A program made the position numbers and the translations under genes. This document shows positions 8,651 to 16,177 of a DNA stretch of 64,000 bases, piece after piece. Every line of letters starts with the position of its first letter. The first letter of the stretch is position 1. The stretch is taken from the NCBI RefSeq assembly GCF_026162645.1, contig NZ_JAOTBE010000003.1:81866-145865 (forward strand). The letters run 5' to 3'. The notes under the pieces are model-generated. The model was not told the origin of the DNA, ran no database searches, and worked only from the letters and a program-made list of their open reading frames with translations. This DNA is from Paracoccus rhizosphaerae. GTDB lineage: Bacteria; Pseudomonadota; Alphaproteobacteria; Rhodobacterales; Rhodobacteraceae.

Positions 8651-9229
8651 ATGACGACACTGACCAAGCTGATGTCCGGCGCCGCGCTGGCCCTGATCCT
8701 GGCGCTTCCCGCGACCGCGCAAGAGGCGCAGCCCGAGGAGTCCCCTGCCGCCGACACCACCACGGGTGACACGGCCAGCGAAGCCTCGGCGCCGGAAGAT
8801 GACGACGATGACGACGAGGAGGCCGCGGGCGACGGCGTCTATGAGGCAAGCGGTCAGTTCGAATATGGCTTCGCGGGCGTTCTGGCGCGGGAAAACCGGA
8901 CCGATCTTGCGCCTCTGACGCTGGCCTCGGGCCAGCCGGTCGCGGGGGGCGAGTACACAATCAAGTCCGGCGGTTACTACCGCATCGAGATCACTGCCGA
9001 CGGCAGCCAGGAACTGGCGCTGTCGGGCGGCGACTTCTTCCGGGCCATCTGGATCAACGAGATCGTGGTCGACGACATCGAGGTCCGCCCGATGGGTGTC
9101 CACAGCATCGAGTTCGACAGCGCCGGGACCGCGACGCTCAGCTTCGTGGCGATCTTGCCGGGGCGGTATACGCTTTCGGTGCCGGGATCGTCGGGCGACA
9201 GCCTGCAGGCGGTGTTCAACATCCAGTGA
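8651..9229 (+). CDS. Secreted acidic protein with Asp/Glu run, quinoprotein-associated
   Basis: A 192-residue exported protein. After a signal peptide ending near ATAQE comes a low-complexity acidic linker with nine consecutive acidic residues (E49, D50-D55, E56, E57). A C-terminal domain of about 125 residues follows, rich in beta-strand segments (GGYYRIEITADG, LPGRYTLSVPG), probably a small beta-sandwich. I do not recognise a named enzyme. Lying beside a lanthanide-type dehydrogenase operon and inside an ABC operon, the acidic run may bind metal ions; this is inference. The ATG at 8651 has AAAGGAG upstream. Its stop overlaps the ATPase GTG (GTGA). Confidence 0.75.
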   Translation: MTTLTKLMSGAALALILALPATAQEAQPEESPAADTTTGDTASEASAPEDDDDDDEEAAGDGVYEASGQFEYGFAGVLARENRTDLAPLTLASGQPVAGGEYTIKSGGYYRIEITADGSQELALSGGDFFRAIWINEIVVDDIEVRPMGVHSIEFDSAGTATLSFVAILPGRYTLSVPGSSGDSLQAVFNIQ

Positions 9230-9948
9230 CGGCGGCGCTTGAAATCGACCATGTCAGCCACAGCTTCGGCGCCGTGCAGGCGCTGAGGGACGTGTCCTTG
9301 ACGGTACCGAAGGGCGGGTTCACCGCCCTTTTGGGCGTGAACGGGGCCGGCAAGACCACGCTCTTTTCGCTGATCACGCGGCTTTACAACAACCGGTCCG
9401 GCACGATCAGGGTCGGCGGGCATGACCTGCGGCGCGAACCGTCGCAGGCGCTGGCCCGTCTGGGTGTCGTCTTCCAGAGCCGAGCGATGGACGCCGACCT
9501 GACCATCCGGCAGAATCTGATGTATCACGCTAGCCTGCATGGGATCCCCGGTCGGCGGGCCCGCCCGCGGATCGACCAGGTGCTGGCCCAGGTCGATCTG
9601 GCCGACCGCGCCGATGCGCGTGTCACGGCGCTGTCGGGCGGCCAGTCCCGCCGGGCCGAGATCGCGCGCGCATTGCTGCACCGTCCCGAACTGCTGCTGC
9701 TGGACGAGGCGACGGTGGGTCTGGACGTCAAGTCGCGGGCCGAGGTGCTGGCCCTGACCCGCCGCCTGATCGCCGATGAAAACGTGTCTGCCCTCTGGGC
9801 CACGCATATCATGGACGAGATCGAGCCTGGCGACGATCTGGTCGTCCTGCACCGGGGGCAGGTCCTGCGGCAGGGCAGCGCCGCCGACATCGCCGGGGGC
9901 GACGGTCTGACACAGGCATTCCTGGACCTGACGGGGGTGGCGCCATGA
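9226..9948 (+). CDS. ABC transporter ATP-binding protein, PQQ alcohol dehydrogenase-associated
   Basis: A 240-residue ABC ATPase: Walker A GVNGAGKTT, signature LSGGQSRRAEIARAL (the usual second R/K-rich part is SRR), Walker B LLLLDEATVGLD and H-loop ATHIMDE. It belongs to the group found with quinoprotein alcohol oxidation genes (PQQ_ABC_ATP type) and pairs with the next-gene permease, probably as an exporter half of the ABC-2 class. It starts with GTG, overlapping the stop of the acidic-protein gene, and its own stop overlaps the permease ATG, so the three are translationally coupled. Confidence 0.9.
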   Translation: MTAALEIDHVSHSFGAVQALRDVSLTVPKGGFTALLGVNGAGKTTLFSLITRLYNNRSGTIRVGGHDLRREPSQALARLGVVFQSRAMDADLTIRQNLMYHASLHGIPGRRARPRIDQVLAQVDLADRADARVTALSGGQSRRAEIARALLHRPELLLLDEATVGLDVKSRAEVLALTRRLIADENVSALWATHIMDEIEPGDDLVVLHRGQVLRQGSAADIAGGDGLTQAFLDLTGVAP

Positions 9949-10766
9949 GCGCCACGTCATCGGTGCGCGGTTGGCTGACGGCCTTCGCGGGAATCTCGCG
10001 GCGCGAGACCCTGCGCTTCGTCAACCAGCGCGGCCGCTTCCTCGCGGCGCTGGTGCGGCCGCTGGTCTGGCTGTTCATCTTCGCCGCCGGATTCCGGGCG
10101 GTGCTGGGCCTGTCGATCACGCCACCCTACCAGACCTACATCCTCTACGAGGTCTATGTCACGCCGGGCCTTGTCGCGATGATCCAGCTGTTCAACGGCA
10201 TGCAGTCGTCCCTGTCGATGGTCTATGATCGTGAAACCGGTGCCATGCGGACGCTGCTGGTCAGCCCGTTCCCGCGCTGGTTCCTGCTGGGGTCGAAACT
10301 GGTCGCGGGTGTCGTCGTGTCGATCATCCAGGTCTATACCTTCCTGGCCATCGCCTGGTTCTGGGGGATCGAACCGCCGCTGTGGGGCTATGTCGCCGTG
10401 ATCCCCGCGCTGATCCTGTCGGGGCTGATGCTGGGGGCGATGGGGCTGTTCCTCTCCAGCGCTATCCGGCAGCTGGAAAACTTCGCCGGAGTCATGAACT
10501 TCGTGATCTTCCCGATGTTCTTCGCGTCCTCGGCGCTTTATCCACTGTGGCGGATGAACGAAAGCTCACCCCTGCTGCACGACATCTGCGTGGTGAACCC
10601 GTTCACGCATGCAGTCGAGCTGATCCGGTTCGCGCTCTATCTGCAGGTCAACTGGACGGCGCTGGCGGTCGTCCTAGGATGTTTGGCGGGGTTCTTCGGC
10701 GCCGCCGTCTTCATGTATGATCCGCAAAAGGGCCTCTGGGCCCGCCGGAAAGGAGGTCCCGGATGA
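9945..10766 (+). CDS. ABC-2 type permease, PedC-like
   Basis: A 273-residue inner-membrane protein of the ABC-2 (exporter-type) permease family with about six membrane segments. Visible family features include PPYQTYILYEVYVTPGLVAMIQ, the FPMFFASSALYPLW segment and the terminal cytoplasmic RRKGGPG. It matches the PedC-like permease of PQQ-dependent alcohol oxidation clusters. An ABC-2 permease with a periplasmic binding protein in the same operon is an odd pairing, because binding proteins normally serve importers. The transported substrate is unknown. Confidence 0.88.
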   Translation: MSATSSVRGWLTAFAGISRRETLRFVNQRGRFLAALVRPLVWLFIFAAGFRAVLGLSITPPYQTYILYEVYVTPGLVAMIQLFNGMQSSLSMVYDRETGAMRTLLVSPFPRWFLLGSKLVAGVVVSIIQVYTFLAIAWFWGIEPPLWGYVAVIPALILSGLMLGAMGLFLSSAIRQLENFAGVMNFVIFPMFFASSALYPLWRMNESSPLLHDICVVNPFTHAVELIRFALYLQVNWTALAVVLGCLAGFFGAAVFMYDPQKGLWARRKGGPG

Positions 10767-11353
10767 TCCGCCTGTCACTGCTGCTGGCGCTGCTGGCCGC
10801 GCCTGCATCTGCCGCGACCGGCACCGATCCCGATTGGCCCTGCATCCAGCGCAAGCAGCCGCACCTGTCGCTGGGGCAGGTCTGGACCGGGCCGCAGCCC
10901 GACGACCGCACATCAGAACTGGTGCGCGACCCGCAAATCGAACGGCTGGCCGCGCGTCTGGAACAGCGTCGCCTGCCGCTGGAAGAGGCCGAGGCCGACA
11001 TTGCAGACTTTGCCGAAGACGCGGATGACGCCCAGTTGGTGGCGCTGATGCAGGCGATCTTCCAGAAGGTGGAAAGCGACCGGGGCGCCATCATCGGCGG
11101 CATCGCACGCTATGGCCGCTCGCAAGTGGAAATGGCCGACCGCATCGCCGAACGCCGCAGCCGCATGGCCGAGTTGGAAGATGCGGCGGAACCCGACTTC
11201 GACGCCATCGACGCCGAGGAAGAGGCGCTGGACTGGGACAGCCGCATCTTTACCGAACGCCAGCAGTCGCTGACCTATGTCTGCGAAACGCCGGTGATCC
11301 TGGAACAGCGCCTGTTCGCCTTGGGCCGCGCCATCGCCAGCCACCTGGACTGA
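10763..11353 (+). CDS. Secreted alpha-helical hypothetical protein
   Basis: A 196-residue exported protein with a signal peptide to about residue 18 (cleavage near ASAATG). The mature part is predicted mostly helical and strongly charged, with an EAEADIADFAEDADDAQLV stretch and a coiled-coil-like MADRIAERRSRMAELEDAAE. Two Cys remain in the mature protein (DWPCIQ, TYVCET) and may form a disulfide. I do not recognise the family. It is the last gene of the ABC operon, its ATG overlapping the permease stop with AGGAGG upstream, so it is probably a periplasmic accessory of that system. Confidence 0.7.
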   Translation: MIRLSLLLALLAAPASAATGTDPDWPCIQRKQPHLSLGQVWTGPQPDDRTSELVRDPQIERLAARLEQRRLPLEEAEADIADFAEDADDAQLVALMQAIFQKVESDRGAIIGGIARYGRSQVEMADRIAERRSRMAELEDAAEPDFDAIDAEEEALDWDSRIFTERQQSLTYVCETPVILEQRLFALGRAIASHLD

Positions 11354-11356
11354 CGC

Positions 11357-12337
11357 CTAGTCCTTGCGGGACAGCGCCACCACCTGGTCATGCGGCCGGT
11401 CCAGCCGGGACGCCAGCCCGTCGCGCACCGCGACGTCCAGTACCTTGCGGAACAGCGCCGCATCGTCACCATAATCGGCGGCCTTGCCCCGCCACTTGTG
11501 CAGCAGCACCGGCACCAGCGGCCAGAACCACGGCCCCGCCGCAACGCGATAGGCGATCAGCGCGTTTCGATACATGTAGAACACCTTCCACATTGGCCGC
11601 AGCACCAGACCGGTATTTCCCTGCAGGGCGGCGGTGTCGTGGTCGAACCGCAACTGCGGCGCGAAACCGATGCGCAGCCCCGCGCGCCGCATCCGCAGCG
11701 TGAAAAGCTGGTCGTCGCCATAGATGAACAGCTTGGGATCGGGCAGGCCCGCACGGTCCAGTGCCGGCTTCGACAGGAAGAAGCCGACGAAGCTGGTCAT
11801 GTCGACGGCCCGCATCGGGGCGTCGGGCCGATAATCCTCGTCCGACAGGTGAAAGCCCTTGCGCCCCCGGCCCTGTGGCATGCGCGCCAGCGTCCGCAGG
11901 AACGTGCCGGGATGCCAGAACGGGTTGCAATAGGGGCGGTTCATCTCGCACACGCGGCCGTCGGGGTGAAAGACCGCCGCGCCGATGGCGTCCCATCCGC
12001 TGACGTCCATGCGGCGGAACGTATCAATCGCGCCGGGCTGTGGGCGGCCGTCATCGTCCATCAGCACGAACCAGTCAGCCGGGGTGCGATCCCGTGCGAT
12101 TTCCAACGCGGCCGAGAACCCGCCAGCGCCGCCCAGGTTAGCCGTGCTGTGGTGGACGATCAGGCGCGGGTCCTTCTGCGCCGCAAGCCAGGCCGCCGTG
12201 CCATCGGTCGAGGCGTTGTCGACGACGACGACATGGTCCACCCGCTGCGACAGCAGCCGCTGAACCGTCACGATCAGCTTGTCGAGCCGGTCGTGCGTCA
12301 CCACGGCGGCGCAGAGTGTAAGATGCGTGTCGGCCAT
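11357..12337 (-). CDS. Family 2 glycosyltransferase
   Basis: A 326-residue cytoplasmic GT-A fold glycosyltransferase. Visible: the N-terminal nucleotide-sugar region VVVDNASTDGTAAWL, the metal-binding LMDDDGRP motif and IYGDDQLFTLRMRRAG in the acceptor half. The C-terminal WKVFYMYRNALIAYR resembles rhamnosyl- or galactofuranosyl-transferase-like GT2 members that build surface polysaccharide; the sugar is not deducible. The ATG at 12337 is preferred over one at 12493, which would add an Arg/Pro-rich stretch unlike a protein start. It stands alone, ending 3 bases from the convergent secreted hypothetical gene. Confidence 0.85.
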   Translation of the reverse strand: MADTHLTLCAAVVTHDRLDKLIVTVQRLLSQRVDHVVVVDNASTDGTAAWLAAQKDPRLIVHHSTANLGGAGGFSAALEIARDRTPADWFVLMDDDGRPQPGAIDTFRRMDVSGWDAIGAAVFHPDGRVCEMNRPYCNPFWHPGTFLRTLARMPQGRGRKGFHLSDEDYRPDAPMRAVDMTSFVGFFLSKPALDRAGLPDPKLFIYGDDQLFTLRMRRAGLRIGFAPQLRFDHDTAALQGNTGLVLRPMWKVFYMYRNALIAYRVAAGPWFWPLVPVLLHKWRGKAADYGDDAALFRKVLDVAVRDGLASRLDRPHDQVVALSRKD

Positions 12338-12483
12338 GCCTGCGCGATGTTTCCAAGGGTGCCGGATCGCCCGGCAGGTCCGCCCGAATAGCATGGCGCG
12401 GGGCCGCCCGGCAACTGGTCGGCAAAGCTTGAACCCCGCGCCCATGATCCTAGAGTGGCGGCAGAACGGGGGACAGGACGACC

Positions 12484-13392
12484 ATGACGACAAGGATGAT
12501 CGGACCCGAGGCCGAGGCGAGGCTGGACTGGATCGCGTTGACCGATGCTCTGGCGGCGGGCCATGCGCTGCCGCGGGCGACGGTGGCAGACACGTTCCTC
12601 TATCGCGGCGATGACACGCTGCTGACGCGGTCGGCCTGGATCGACGGGCTGGGGCTGGCGGTCAAGGCGGCCTCGGTCTTCCCAGGCAATCCGGCGGGCG
12701 GAGAAGAGATGGTCAACGGCGTCGTGAACCTGCTGGACGACAGGACGGGCCGGCTTGAGGCCATCGTCGATTTCCACCTGGTCACCCGCTGGAAGACGGC
12801 TGGCGACAGCCTGCTGTCGGCGCGGCGCCTGGCGCGCAAGGACGCGCGTCGGGTGCTGATCGTCGGCGCGGGCAAGGTGGCGGCCAGCATGATCGACGCC
12901 TATCGCGCGCTGTTCCCCGACGCGCAGGTCAGCATCTGGAACCGCAGCCCGCAGGCCGCGCGCGATCTGGCGGCCCGCACGGGCGCGACGGCGACCGAGG
13001 ATCTGGAGCGTGCCGTGCGCGAGGCCGAGGTCATCGCGACCACCACCATGGCTCGCGACTCTATCATCCGCGGTGCCTGGCTGCAGCCCGGCACGCATCT
13101 GGACCTGATCGGCGCCTATCGCCCCGACATGCGCGAAGTCGACGACGAGGCGATATCACGCGCGGCGCTGTTCGTGGACAGCCGCCAGACGACCATCGGC
13201 CATATCGGCGAAATCCAGATTCCGCTGGACAACGGCACGATTTGCGAAAGCGACATCCGCGCCGATTTCTATGACCTGCCCTTGGGCGCCTATGCCCGGC
13301 CCGACGACGACGCGATCACCATCGCCAAAAACGGCGGCGGGGCGCATCTGGACCTGATGACCGCGCGCCACATCCTTCAGGTGGCGGGGTAG
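12484..13392 (+). CDS. Ornithine cyclodeaminase / mu-crystallin family protein
   Basis: A 302-residue NAD(P)-dependent protein of the OCD/mu-crystallin family. The Rossmann motif is VLIVGAGKVAASMIDAY near residues 122-138, with the substrate-side Lys in GLAVKAASVFPGN and LIGAYRPDMREVDDE further on. Family members include ornithine cyclodeaminase, alanine dehydrogenase and ketimine reductases; the exact substrate is not visible. It is divergent from the glycosyltransferase and its last 16 bases overlap the convergent phosphatase gene. Confidence 0.85.
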   Translation: MTTRMIGPEAEARLDWIALTDALAAGHALPRATVADTFLYRGDDTLLTRSAWIDGLGLAVKAASVFPGNPAGGEEMVNGVVNLLDDRTGRLEAIVDFHLVTRWKTAGDSLLSARRLARKDARRVLIVGAGKVAASMIDAYRALFPDAQVSIWNRSPQAARDLAARTGATATEDLERAVREAEVIATTTMARDSIIRGAWLQPGTHLDLIGAYRPDMREVDDEAISRAALFVDSRQTTIGHIGEIQIPLDNGTICESDIRADFYDLPLGAYARPDDDAITIAKNGGGAHLDLMTARHILQVAG

Positions 13393-14060
13393 GGGGCGGT
13401 CCAGGGACGCAGCTCGGCCTCCATCCAGGTGCCGTGGGCGGCGTTCGGGAAGACGATCCAGTCCTGCCCGAAGCGGTGGGCGTTCTCGCCGGTCAGGCGG
13501 TGCTGGTCGTCCAGCGTCGCACCAGCGAAGCAGCCGTCAAAATCGTGCAGCGTGTCGCCCAGGTGCAGCACGACGCGGTGGTCGCGCTCGACGGCGGCGC
13601 GGCGTTCGGCCTTGGGCGGCCCGAACAGCAGCACCTGTTCGGCGCGGACCTGCGGCAGGCCAAGGCGCGACAACGTGGCGATGGTCGCCAGCTTGTTTTC
13701 ATCGAAGCGGTCCGAGACGTAGAAGATCGTGACACCCAGGCTGTCGGCCAAAGCGAAGAACTCGGCCGCGCCGGGGATCAGGTGGGGATCGCCCTCACGC
13801 TCCCACAGCTTCCAGGCGTCGGCGCTGTGGAAGGCGCCGTTGTGGTGCATGGCCATCGCCATGACCGCGCTATTGTCCAGGATCGTCTCGTCGATGTCGC
13901 TGACCACAGCAAGACCCGCGCCGCCGCCCGCCTGTTCGACCGCCTCGCGCAGGCGCAGGGTCGCCAGCGCATAGCATTGCCGTTGCAGCGCCTTCACCTC
14001 GGCCGAGGCCTGCTGATAGCGGACGGCGATGGCGTGGTCGTGGGGTGTGCGGTCGGTCAT
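13377..14060 (-). CDS. HAD-family acid phosphatase, 5'-nucleotidase lipoprotein e(P4) type
   Basis: A 227-residue HAD phosphatase. The first HAD motif VVSDIDETILDNSA carries the catalytic Asp pair, and LFGPPKAERR and VLHLGDTLHDFDG are the later motifs. The family is usually an outer-membrane lipoprotein, but this protein starts MTDRTPHDHAIAVRY with no signal peptide or lipobox, so it is predicted cytoplasmic. Substrates are probably nucleoside monophosphates or similar esters. It shares 16 bases at the 3' end with the convergent ornithine cyclodeaminase-family gene. Confidence 0.82.
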   Translation of the reverse strand: MTDRTPHDHAIAVRYQQASAEVKALQRQCYALATLRLREAVEQAGGGAGLAVVSDIDETILDNSAVMAMAMHHNGAFHSADAWKLWEREGDPHLIPGAAEFFALADSLGVTIFYVSDRFDENKLATIATLSRLGLPQVRAEQVLLFGPPKAERRAAVERDHRVVLHLGDTLHDFDGCFAGATLDDQHRLTGENAHRFGQDWIVFPNAAHGTWMEAELRPWTAPYPAT

Positions 14061-14103
14061 GGCGGCTCCTTCGCGGGCAGGCTAGGCTGCCCGCCAGCGA
14101 AGG

Positions 14104-15348
14104 TCAAACCGCCGCCGGGACCGGGATCCGCACCGGCGCCTCGCGCACGGGCAGGTGGATCAGCGCGCTGAAGGCGCCGACGCCCACGCCGATCCACCAG
14201 ACCAGCAGATAGTCGCCCGACACGTCATAGAGCCAGCCGCCCAGCCAGACGCCCATGAAGGAGCCAATCTGGTGCGACAGGAACACGAAGCCGTAAAGCG
14301 TCGCCATGTAGCGCAGCCCATAGATATACGCCACCAGCCCCGAGGTCAGCGGCACCGTCGCCAGCCACAGCCCGCCCATGACCAGCGAGAAGACGATGAC
14401 CGTCCCCGGCGTCATCGGCGTCAGGATGAAGGCGGCGGCAGCAATGGTGCGCAGCGTATAGATGCCGGCCAGCAGGTATTTCTTGGTGTAGCGCTTGCCC
14501 AGGTACCCCGCCAGGATCGCCCCGCCGATATTGGCCAGCCCGATCAGGGAGATGGCGATGGCCCCCAGGGCCGATGTCGTGGTGATGCTCAGGTCCGCCA
14601 ACATGCCAGTCGGGTCGATGGGGCCGCACATCTCGGTGATCATGGCGGGGAAGTGCGCGGTGATGAATCCCAGTTGATAGCCGCAGGAAAAGAAGCCGGC
14701 GAAGATCATCAGATAGGACGGGTCGCGGAAGGCGCGCTTCAGGACCGTGCCCATGCTGTCCTCCAGCTCTGACCGGGTGGCGGGGCGGCCGTCGCCCAGC
14801 ATCGGCAGGAACAGCAGCGTGGCCAGGACGATCACGCCGAAGATGATGAACACCGACTGCCAGTGATAGAAGCCCAGCAGGATCTCGGCCAAGGGCGCGC
14901 CGAAGACCTGCCCCGCCGAACCGGCGGCGGTGGCGATGCCCAGGGCCAGGCTGCGGTTTTCGTCGCTGGCGGCGCGGCCGACGACGGCCAGGATGACGCC
15001 GAAGCCGGTGCCGGCGATGCCGAAGCCCACCATGATCTCCAGCAGCTGGACGCCGGCCGGCGTTGTCGCGAAGGCCGTCAGGATCAGGCCGAGGCTGTAG
15101 AGGATCGCGCCCAGGATGATCGCCCAACGATCGCCCCAGCGTTCCGCCAGCGCGCCGAAGATCGGCTGCCCGATGCCCCAGGCCAGGTTCTGGATGGCGA
15201 TGGCCAGGCTGAATTCGGCGCGCGGCCAGCCGAAGTCCTCGGCCACGGGAATCTGGAATACGCCGAAGCTTGCGCGCAGGGCGAAGTTGATCAGCAGGAT
15301 CAGCGAACCGCCGATCAGGACCGGCGTGAAGATGCGGGCTTGGGTCAT
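14104..15348 (-). CDS. Major facilitator superfamily transporter
   Basis: A 414-residue inner-membrane protein with about 12 hydrophobic segments and MFS hallmarks: FGWPRAEFSLAIAIQNLAWGIGQPIFGALAERWGDR in the first half (the loop 2-3 motif GALAERWGDR) and the longer central loop near DGRPATRSELEDS. It resembles oxalate/formate antiporter-like or monocarboxylate-type MFS members, but the substrate cannot be read from sequence. It lies below lolA on the same strand with an 87-base gap containing two stem-loops. Confidence 0.85.
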   Translation of the reverse strand: MTQARIFTPVLIGGSLILLINFALRASFGVFQIPVAEDFGWPRAEFSLAIAIQNLAWGIGQPIFGALAERWGDRWAIILGAILYSLGLILTAFATTPAGVQLLEIMVGFGIAGTGFGVILAVVGRAASDENRSLALGIATAAGSAGQVFGAPLAEILLGFYHWQSVFIIFGVIVLATLLFLPMLGDGRPATRSELEDSMGTVLKRAFRDPSYLMIFAGFFSCGYQLGFITAHFPAMITEMCGPIDPTGMLADLSITTTSALGAIAISLIGLANIGGAILAGYLGKRYTKKYLLAGIYTLRTIAAAAFILTPMTPGTVIVFSLVMGGLWLATVPLTSGLVAYIYGLRYMATLYGFVFLSHQIGSFMGVWLGGWLYDVSGDYLLVWWIGVGVGAFSALIHLPVREAPVRIPVPAAV

Positions 15349-15351
15349 GTC

Positions 15352-15406
15352 AGGGCCTTGGGAAGATCAGGCCCTCAGCGTTGCCCCCGGTCGGGGACAA
15401 CGTCAA
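15352..15406 (-). promoter_or_regulatory. Two stem-loops in the leader of the MFS gene
   Basis: Between lolA and the MFS gene two inverted repeats lie in tandem. The first, TTGTCCCC/GGGGGCAA on the minus strand, spans about 15387-15406; the second, AGGGCCT/AGGCCCT, spans 15352-15375 and ends 3 bases before the start codon. No U-run follows either. They could end lolA transcription or fold over the MFS ribosome binding site. Not matched to a known riboswitch. Confidence 0.35.
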
Positions 15407-15435
15407 TCACGCAATTGTATGGGCGCAATCGCGCC

Positions 15436-16026
15436 TCAGCGACGGTTCAACTCGTTCTGGATCGAGAAACGTGACGCCGGCATTGAGCCACCCTTGCGCA
15501 TCTCGCCCAGGATCACCGTGGTCTTCTGGCCGCTGTCGTCGGTCACGACCCACTGGCGAAGCTCGGTCGGGCTGGTGAAGACCATCTGGATGTTGCCGTT
15601 CTGCGGGCGCTGAGGGTCCTGGGCTGTGACGACCGTCGCATTGTCGCGTTCGGAATGGCCCACGACCATGCCCTGCCGGCCAAGGTTCACGTTCGCGTCC
15701 AAAATGATCGACAGCGGCGTTTCGGACAGCGGGTATTGCTGCGGGCCGCCGTTCGACTTCGGGTCAAAAATCGCCACGTTCCCGCCCGAGGCCAGCACCA
15801 GCGTCGGGTCGTTATTGTATTCGAACCGCACCCGACCGGGGCGCTGGATATAGACTGTGCCGGTGGACACGGTCCCGTCGGGGTTCACCTGCGTGAATTC
15901 GGACGTGACGGTCGTCAGGCTGTTGAGATAGCGCGAGATCTCGTTCAGCGAGATCCGCTCTGCCAGCGCCGGGAAGGCGAGGGCAAGGACCAGGGCGGGC
16001 GCAAGGGCGAGTGAGCGTATGTTCAT
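15436..16026 (-). CDS. lolA: LolA-type outer-membrane lipoprotein carrier
   Basis: A 196-residue periplasmic carrier with a signal peptide to about residue 22 and the LolA fold: SEFTQVNPDGTVSTGTVYIQRPGRVRFEY at the N-terminal side and the beta-strand-rich remainder ending with VTDDSGQKTTVILGEMRKG. It shuttles lipoproteins from the inner-membrane LolCDE complex to the outer membrane. Length fits the shorter alphaproteobacterial LolA. It is divergent from the radical SAM-UdgX operon, whose SOS box lies in the shared intergenic region. Confidence 0.88.
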   Translation of the reverse strand: MNIRSLALAPALVLALAFPALAERISLNEISRYLNSLTTVTSEFTQVNPDGTVSTGTVYIQRPGRVRFEYNNDPTLVLASGGNVAIFDPKSNGGPQQYPLSETPLSIILDANVNLGRQGMVVGHSERDNATVVTAQDPQRPQNGNIQMVFTSPTELRQWVVTDDSGQKTTVILGEMRKGGSMPASRFSIQNELNRR

Positions 16027-16149
16027 GGGTTCGATCTTATCCTTTCGCCGCGGACTTGCACATCACGTCTGCCGGATGGACGCGGCGGGGAACGATCGCG
16101 CCGCCGTGACGGTTCCGGCCGGATTGTTTCAAAATGACGCACTTGCCCA

Positions 16150-16164
16150 GAACACACAGGGAAC
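16150..16164 (+). promoter_or_regulatory. Alphaproteobacterial LexA (SOS) box, GAAC-N7-GAAC
   Basis: GAAC at 16150-16153, seven bases, then GAAC at 16161-16164. This is the exact direct-repeat operator (GTTC-N7-GTTC on the other strand) used by LexA in alphaproteobacteria such as Rhodobacter and Rhizobium. It ends 13 bases before the ATG of the radical SAM gene, where a bound repressor would block transcription or overlap the promoter. DNA-damage induction of the two downstream genes is therefore likely. Confidence 0.75.
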
Positions 16165-16177
16165 ATATCTTTCAGCC

